From an uncultured Candidatus Poseidoniales archaeon (GTDB lineage: Archaea > Thermoplasmatota > Poseidoniia > Poseidoniales > Thalassarchaeaceae), in assembly GCA_902601345.1 (NCBI GenBank), contig CACKMK010000001.1, forward strand, positions 111,810 through 175,809: a stretch of 64,000 bases of DNA, in the 5' to 3' direction. Both the position numbers and the translations under genes were made by a program. Below the pieces are notes generated by a model. The model searched no databases. It saw only the letters and a list, made by a program, of their open reading frames with translations, and had not been told where the DNA came from. This document shows positions 58,701 to 64,000 of this stretch, in pieces (the stretch's first letter is position 1; each line of letters begins with the position of its first letter).

Positions 58701-60472
58701 CTATCCTGATCCAAAAATAGCGTTTGGTTTACACCGTTGCTTTGGGGGAAAATACTGTTTGAGATGTTTAGTTGCCCCCATCCCTCTTGCGGATTTGGGA
58801 CATCTAATTCTCCAATATCTTCGGCACCGTTTACTAGTATTGCTCTAATCAGATCAGAGTTTGGGGTCGTTAGCCCGACTTCCTCTCTCAGGAATTGTCG
58901 AGCCATTGCGGAAGCACCTGCAACCACCGGAGTAGCCATAGAAGACCCGCTTAGGGTCATGTACAGGGGAGTCGTTCCATCCGTATGCATCGACTCAGAG
59001 CAACTACCTCCTGTAGTTAGACCAGCCTCTTGTGCTCTAGCAGAGCAGATCATAACACCTGGTGAAACCAATTCAGGCTTTATTCGGCCATCTGAAGTAG
59101 GTCCCGATGATGATTCGTCAGAGACCTGGCCTGGAGGTTCAGAACCGAATGCACCTGTTGTGGAAGCTCCAACAGTGAGGGAATTCTTTGCCGTGCTCGG
59201 AGATGCGACACCCGAGTTTGACATATCTCCCGAGGAGAAGATAACTAACATCTCTGGATAGTCGTTCGCGAATAAATCAATTGATCTGGAATCGGAAGTG
59301 TACTCGCCGACCAGGTTCTCACTACCCCAACTGTTTGTGTGGATATTTGCATCGTTAAGAAAAGAGTGTTCGAACATATCGTACAGAGAACCCCACCGTG
59401 CGAGTATTCCAGAACTATCCACTTCTAACTGGTAGAAGTGAAATGTAGACTCGGGGACAATGCCCGTAGAGTTCGAGTCTCCAGAGCCGTCCCCCAGAAG
59501 AGTGGCGGTAACATGGGTGCCGTGGCCAGTATTTGAGTCAGCACCAGAGCTGTCTGGGCCAAATAGGTTGTAGATAGGATTTCGGAGGCGATTTCCAAAG
59601 TCTCCGTGATCTACGTCAAGGCCCGTGTCTGAAATGCCTATGACTTCCCCCTCTCCATGTAAACCTAATTCAGATAGTGATCTTGCGTAGTCTACTCCCG
59701 AGATTATGCTAGCATTTGAATTGTGTATTGTCAAGACGGGACCCAACTCCACCCTCAGAACGCGGAAATCGGCAGCAAGGGCGGGGATTAGAGAGGTTTT
59801 AGCTGATTTTACCTTACACAGATATTGGTCGCAGTGAGACTGCGCGTGTAATTCTCCCGTTTTTTCAAAAAGTTCCCTTTCAAGATTTGATAGGTCGTCG
59901 GGAGAGTTAGAGGGAGAGGGAGTGATGTCGAGATCTATTAGAGCCCCATCCAGATCCATTATCGGGTACAGTGTCTTAGATATCTTCCAAATCGCGGGAA
60001 ACTGGCCGACCCACCTAACTTGATTCAATTCTTGGATGGTGTCGATTTGCTCGCTTGTTCTCGATGATGCAATGCTAATGACGACGGAATCGTCTGGAAA
60101 ATGATCGATGATTTGTATTCCTAGGAAATTTAACGAGTCCTCCAATTCCTGTAGGTCGGAGCTATGTGACTGTACGATGAATAGTCTTCCATCATTGAAT
60201 TTGGGGAGGCCTATCTTTTCCCATGGTCCTGCTGGGGTAGCTTCTGTCAAAGGATCGAATTGTCCGAATGGAGAGTGGATCAATCCTGAAGACTCACTAA
60301 TTGGATAATCGCCAATTGCTGGATTATCGAGAACTACCCAATTATTTTCTGTTATGGGCGAGGACGTGGATTTTGTCCTTTCCTCATCAATACTTTCCAT
60401 TGAAATTTTAGAAGAAATTGGTGAAAGTAAAATCAACGAGACTGCAAAGTAAATTGCTTTTGTAGAAGTCAT
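55712..60472 (-). CDS. Large subtilisin-like (S8) serine protease with CARDB-like repeats, TM and cytoplasmic tail
   Basis: 1586 aa; signal peptide; Asp GISDTGLDVDHGDF, His GHGTHVTATLLG, Ser SGSSMATPVVAG; repeated Ig-like domains; TM LAVLFVVALGALISLGIRAR. Confidence 0.92.
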   Translation of the reverse strand: MTSTKAIYFAVSLILLSPISSKISMESIDEERTKSTSSPITENNWVVLDNPAIGDYPISESSGLIHSPFGQFDPLTEATPAGPWEKIGLPKFNDGRLFIVQSHSSDLQELEDSLNFLGIQIIDHFPDDSVVISIASSRTSEQIDTIQELNQVRWVGQFPAIWKISKTLYPIMDLDGALIDLDITPSPSNSPDDLSNLERELFEKTGELHAQSHCDQYLCKVKSAKTSLIPALAADFRVLRVELGPVLTIHNSNASIISGVDYARSLSELGLHGEGEVIGISDTGLDVDHGDFGNRLRNPIYNLFGPDSSGADSNTGHGTHVTATLLGDGSGDSNSTGIVPESTFHFYQLEVDSSGILARWGSLYDMFEHSFLNDANIHTNSWGSENLVGEYTSDSRSIDLFANDYPEMLVIFSSGDMSNSGVASPSTAKNSLTVGASTTGAFGSEPPGQVSDESSSGPTSDGRIKPELVSPGVMICSARAQEAGLTTGGSCSESMHTDGTTPLYMTLSGSSMATPVVAGASAMARQFLREEVGLTTPNSDLIRAILVNGAEDIGELDVPNPQEGWGQLNISNSIFPQSNGVNQTLFLDQDRNLLPGHSFIYTFEVSGNNALDATLSWNDREGSASADQNTSRLVNDLDLVVTSPSGEQFNGNDFTSGFSQSTGNIDNLNNLERVRIASTESGIWTVKIGHSGGFSQDFSLVVSSNAVELQEADLTVVPNSIFSSETSPLKGDTISMQLSWINQAAAPTGQYSISLEDVTDGNEIGTYSMPSLPGGQIETFSIYHSFQSTGTHLVRLTLDYLSQVDELNDETIGTNNNIFDLEFNVTEIGVRIIPLMENGAYPIDFIESQSARNRDINPSTESWANFQLELVNEGTSETTVELSISAVQEIGESGIMSSPQDEWSETLSDSGPWVLSPSGESGDRVLISLNLTDEDADVESRFALPGHFVTDLILYDKMAPTISHSVRLSVVIDRVEGLFTVPAGTEDLGAEPNEFALFTLSVRNIGNGPTEYGISCETEDRWIVHVGSSQVPEVTIGPLSRLQFVPVPIRVKVPPASSGILAGDTNLVTCITTSVNDPNLQTTETATVEVLESRAFSTQISDIQGNELGPVAITESRAVQNGDTISTILTISNRGNIPLNFDVRALSSSNTWPIQVYLFDEDPPLGEATTIQTDIDPGSESRIIIRTIVPLASIKGDRNTVTIKTTLDDNIVTNATVLEVKEITTLDVQAEEGFSISLGRDGNANIFLHNSGNVPLLIELTLGTLPEGWSGGFLTGSTFTMDMNRESVVNIALQLPSGTPPGTLSNKVPVIIQSTSPSLSTETVTLDLDVTVLPSVWLEVQSGTPSIQGIAEGVETTLVLEVQNKGNTESPVIINHEELDGWTVKYQWPEEELEPGQNYEITVSITPRKSAEDGLTQLRFYANSTSQDSMATLTNASFVFDVSKSKSSNQGGISGLFESLGLPAWTLAVLFVVALGALISLGIRARQEFSPVDSDEELIPRGSALQAGTKEERRAAALDTYTTGDVVTGGVSESEINETLQATVPTLPTHQVPEGAMPLPITGLPDGWSMEQWAAYGHLWWEQNGP

Positions 60473-60533
60473 TCGCTTTTCGGATGCTAGGGCCTCTTTT
60501 GACTATTGACTCTTTCCGGGCTGGCCAAATATG

Positions 60534-61574
60534 TCATGTAGAGTAGTAAGTACTGATGGCTGAATCGGTCTTTTCGACGGATATCCTCCAGTCTTCTTCG
60601 ACGCCCATTAGTGCCCTGATGCAATCTACATTCTCCGGGATTACGTCACTCTCTTGGTGGATGGCTTGGAAGTAATATAGCCGGTCTCCCACGAGTTTCA
60701 CTCCGTCCTCCCAAACGAATATCTCATGCAAGTCTCCCCACTTCCTACCTATATCTCTAGCCATCTCCATCACCTCTGCAGTAGTGGGGATTCTATCATC
60801 GGCACCATTCATGATAATCACCCTAGGGGTGTCCGACCACATTTCGATTACCAACTCTGTAGATAGGCCGTGGCCCTTCGGTAAATCTGCAATAATACAG
60901 TGAACATGCATTATCGTGGTGGGAACTGCGACCGCAAGGCTGTTTATCTCAATCTCGGGTTTCACCGTCATGACATCTGGCCCATGATGGCTAGGGACTT
61001 TGAGAACGGGTTTTATAGCATTGATCGGGCCCTTACTCGAGTCTCCTGGATCAGCCGAACGCCTCACCATTGTACACTCAACTTTCAACGAGCCACAGTG
61101 CTCGTATAGGGGAACAAGTGTTCTAGATAGGCCAGTTGTATTACAAGAAACTACTCTTGTACCTTCTGCATTCAAATTCTCCTTATGATTAGCGGAAGAA
61201 GTGTAGGAGAGACCGGTCAGACTGTGTTTTTCTCCTCCTTGGAAAATATATTTTACTCCTGCAGAGCGATATTTCTCTAGGTTCTCAGCACCCAATTTAC
61301 CAGGAGCGCAATCGACAACCACATCCGCAATCGAAAGCAACTCGGAAAGCCCCCCAGAGCAACCGTACCCCTTTTTCTCAAATAGGGATATTCTTTCTTT
61401 ATCATCGAAGGTGCAGTAAAGCGGGAAACCTTTCTTTATTGCCAGTTCACAACCGAAGCTCGGACCAGTCTTGGTAACTCCAACAACTTCCATATCATCT
61501 TGGGCGTCTACCGCATCTGCCACTCGCTTACCTATCGTTCCGAAACCATTAATCGCCACTTTTATGCTTTCCAT
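60534..61574 (-). CDS. gap: Type II (archaeal) glyceraldehyde-3-phosphate dehydrogenase
   Basis: 346 aa; KVAINGFGTIGKRVADAV, catalytic SCNTTGLSRTL. Confidence 0.95.
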   Translation of the reverse strand: MESIKVAINGFGTIGKRVADAVDAQDDMEVVGVTKTGPSFGCELAIKKGFPLYCTFDDKERISLFEKKGYGCSGGLSELLSIADVVVDCAPGKLGAENLEKYRSAGVKYIFQGGEKHSLTGLSYTSSANHKENLNAEGTRVVSCNTTGLSRTLVPLYEHCGSLKVECTMVRRSADPGDSSKGPINAIKPVLKVPSHHGPDVMTVKPEIEINSLAVAVPTTIMHVHCIIADLPKGHGLSTELVIEMWSDTPRVIIMNGADDRIPTTAEVMEMARDIGRKWGDLHEIFVWEDGVKLVGDRLYYFQAIHQESDVIPENVDCIRALMGVEEDWRISVEKTDSAISTYYST

Positions 61575-61705
61575 GATAGAATCCCCATGTTGTTGCTTAT
61601 GGAGTTCCTAGTCTAAGGGATGCCTATGAACATAGCGAATTCGGGAAGAGTCAATAATGGGTCGCCTCCTTCTGATATCAGAGTATTACAAAGGGGAGGA
61701 CCAAA

Positions 61706-63247
61706 GTGAAGGAATTGGCAACCAAGAGTATGAAACTCAATAGAGATCTCGATAGATACGTTGAGCAGGCTCTGGAGCAAGGTAGGCCAGTGAAAATTGG
61801 ATGGGGAAGAGCCGGAGACGAGAGACCGAAGGATGGAGAGTTTGGCGTGCTCACTCACCTGCCGGAAGGGGCCAAGGTACTATGCCTGGGCAACCTAGGG
61901 TCACTAGTAGGAGCTGCAAATAGAGGAGGGACCCTAACTCTTAGAGGAAGTACTGGATCAATGGTGGCGGCATTCCATGTCAAAGGAAAGACCGTGGTTG
62001 AGAAGGATGTAGGAAATAAAGCTGGATTTGGGATGCGAGGGGGAGAGCTAACCATCCAAGGCTCTTCTGGTAGTGAAACAGGTTCAGCCATGGAGGGAGG
62101 AGTCTTGTTGGTCAGAGGACATGCAGGAGACTACCTCGGATCTAGAATGTCTGGAGGAGCTGTTATTGTTATGGGTTCAGTAGGATCTGATCCTGGAAAC
62201 GGAATGACTGGAGGGAGAATTATTGTCTCGGGGAGCTGCCCTCCCCCGCCCGATGGTGTAGAGATGAGATCGATAAAGAAATCAGAAATCAAAGAGTTCT
62301 CAAAAATCCTAGAGCCTATGGGACTTGAGCTAAATGATGATGCGTTGGTTCTAGAACCGGGAGAAATAATTCACGGTGAGGATAGTCGCCCTGAGTGCTC
62401 AATCCTAGAAGGATTTGAGAAGATTTCCTTACACCCCAATGAAGACTCTCTTGCAGACAATGCAATACTGGATCACTATACTCTTCTTGTGCAGGGCGAC
62501 TCAGATTCAGAAGGCGCGCTACTTGAAATTCCCTGGCTAATTAGCTGTCAGACGACATTGGGATCAGAAGAATGGGATGAGGTGGTAGCGCCAGCAATTG
62601 TACGCTCGGAAACGAGGGCTAATGACCTACTTCTAGTGGGGAGGAATGAGTTCCCAGAGTCAATAGATTTTGTTAGAAATTGTTCTGGACTAATTTTGGA
62701 TATTACCGATTTTCCCGGTCTTAATGACTCAGAAATTGAGGCTATGGTAATTTCTATGAGGAGTAGAATGGATAATAACGCGATAATTCTCCTTAGGGGA
62801 AGAGTTGACAGAATTGAGAGGGTGTTCAGATTGGTGATGGACTTAGAACTAGACGGCGCAGTAGTTATGTGTTCAACTCCTGGTGGTTCAAGACTTGCAT
62901 CTTCCCTACCGAAGATTGGCCTTGCATCGAAGGCAATGGGAATTAGTGAGACAGGTAAGTTCGTGATGTTGGAGATCGACTTTGAGCCCGAGGCCAAGGA
63001 TATGCTAATCGCTGTAGCATCTGGTTGTACTGCTATAGTTTCCCCTTACATGGGTGGGAGCGTGGATTCAAAGATTGAGGTTCTTGGAAAGGAAGTACGG
63101 GGTTGGATGAGAGATATAGGAGTTGATCGAATAGATAGGATTGGAAGAAGGAATCTCAGAGCCAATGACTATGATACTGCTGCAATATCCGGACTGAGGC
63201 TTGTGGGGTATGAACGTCCGCTGAAAATGTGGTTAGAACTAGGGTGA
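61706..63247 (+). CDS. GXGXG-domain + degenerate glutamate-synthase-like FMN-domain protein
   Basis: 513 aa from GTG; repeated GG.l.i.GssGs...G..M.GG motifs then LRANDYDTAAISGLRLVGYERPL as in GltS FMN domain ends. Confidence 0.7.
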   Translation: MKELATKSMKLNRDLDRYVEQALEQGRPVKIGWGRAGDERPKDGEFGVLTHLPEGAKVLCLGNLGSLVGAANRGGTLTLRGSTGSMVAAFHVKGKTVVEKDVGNKAGFGMRGGELTIQGSSGSETGSAMEGGVLLVRGHAGDYLGSRMSGGAVIVMGSVGSDPGNGMTGGRIIVSGSCPPPPDGVEMRSIKKSEIKEFSKILEPMGLELNDDALVLEPGEIIHGEDSRPECSILEGFEKISLHPNEDSLADNAILDHYTLLVQGDSDSEGALLEIPWLISCQTTLGSEEWDEVVAPAIVRSETRANDLLLVGRNEFPESIDFVRNCSGLILDITDFPGLNDSEIEAMVISMRSRMDNNAIILLRGRVDRIERVFRLVMDLELDGAVVMCSTPGGSRLASSLPKIGLASKAMGISETGKFVMLEIDFEPEAKDMLIAVASGCTAIVSPYMGGSVDSKIEVLGKEVRGWMRDIGVDRIDRIGRRNLRANDYDTAAISGLRLVGYERPLKMWLELG

Positions 63248-63251
63248 ATTA

Positions 63252-64000
63252 ATGCCTACCTTGGACTTAAAACACTCTATTCTCGAATTTGTACAGAAAA
63301 TCAATGGAATTGAACATAGTTGGAAAGAATGGTCAGATTGGCTCCCCGAGATTGGTTGCCCCGTTGATAGGAATGACGAACAGTCTGTGGAAGTGGAGGT
63401 TTTCCCTGATCGTCCAGACCTACTAAGCCATGAGACAATGAGTAGGGCATCCAGGTCATTCCTTTGTCTAAGTGAGGAAGAACCGGACATGGCTGTAACA
63501 ACGGGCGAAATTTCTCTCACAGTTGATCCCGAACTGGCAAGTGTGAGGCCTGTTGTAATGGGAGCAGTTGTTAGAGCCGTAGATACTGGTGCTAATTCTG
63601 ATGAAAAGGGAGATTTCATCCAGAGTTTGATGGACCATCAAGAAAAGTTGCATATGACACTTGGGAGAAAGAGAAGATTTGCTTCGATTGGAGTCCATGA
63701 TCTAAGTACGCTCAGACCTCCATTTAGGGTAACAACTGTGTCGTCAGGATTTTCTTTCACTCCTCTAGCTAGTATGGAGGAGATGAGTATTGAGAAAATA
63801 CTTACAGACCATCCCAAGGGAATAGAATATGCCCATCTCATGCAGAATCTGAAGAAATTCCCGCTAATTCTTGATTCTGATGATAAGGTGTTATCATTTC
63901 CACCAATAATCAATGGAAGTCACACAACAGTAAGCGAAGAGACAACTGACTTTTTCATTGATGTAACGGGTTGGGACAGAAGAGCGTGTGAAGCATCCCT
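63252..64000 (+). CDS. pheT: Phenylalanyl-tRNA synthetase beta subunit (5' part, runs off window)
   Basis: Translation from ATG 63252: VEVFPDRPDLLSHETMSRASRSFL ... HDLSTLRPPFRVTTVS ... FPPIINGSHTTVS; open at window end. Confidence 0.9.
   Translation, partial: MPTLDLKHSILEFVQKINGIEHSWKEWSDWLPEIGCPVDRNDEQSVEVEVFPDRPDLLSHETMSRASRSFLCLSEEEPDMAVTTGEISLTVDPELASVRPVVMGAVVRAVDTGANSDEKGDFIQSLMDHQEKLHMTLGRKRRFASIGVHDLSTLRPPFRVTTVSSGFSFTPLASMEEMSIEKILTDHPKGIEYAHLMQNLKKFPLILDSDDKVLSFPPIINGSHTTVSEETTDFFIDVTGWDRRACEAS

Overview
The window is an archaeal chromosome segment, probably Euryarchaeota/Thermoplasmatota-like. Indicators are split RpoA'/A'' with unsplit RpoB, PAN, aIF6, eL30, eS1, Pop5/Rpr2 and type II GAPDH. 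A marine planktonic lineage is my inference and was not tested. It is densely coding and contains: a histidine-degradation operon (hutH, hutU, split FTCD; no hutI seen); an RNA polymerase operon rpoH-rpoB-rpoA1-rpoA2-eL30; a 23S-5S rRNA unit without 16S, enclosed by a visible pre-23S processing stem; tRNA-Val and tRNA-Lys; a methylmalonyl/propionyl-CoA module; a large subtilisin-like protease; and a Rieske/cytochrome b gene cluster. The most striking signal is in that last cluster: one 937-aa ORF joins a cytochrome b C-terminal (subunit IV-like) membrane domain to an HdrD-like module with two 4Fe-4S motifs and two CCG domains. It sits beside a Reeler-like protein with an atypical CxCH motif and a small 2x[4Fe-4S] ferredoxin, and no cytochrome c1/f gene is visible. 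Other unusual observations: a shared N-terminal domain on RpoH and RpoA''; a shared basic C-terminal tail on MBF1 and two coiled-coil proteins; an eS1-SAP fusion; a methyltransferase-biotin ligase fusion; a divergent FtsZ; and a GXGXG/GltS-like fusion. All family calls come from reading motifs by eye; no database search was run.
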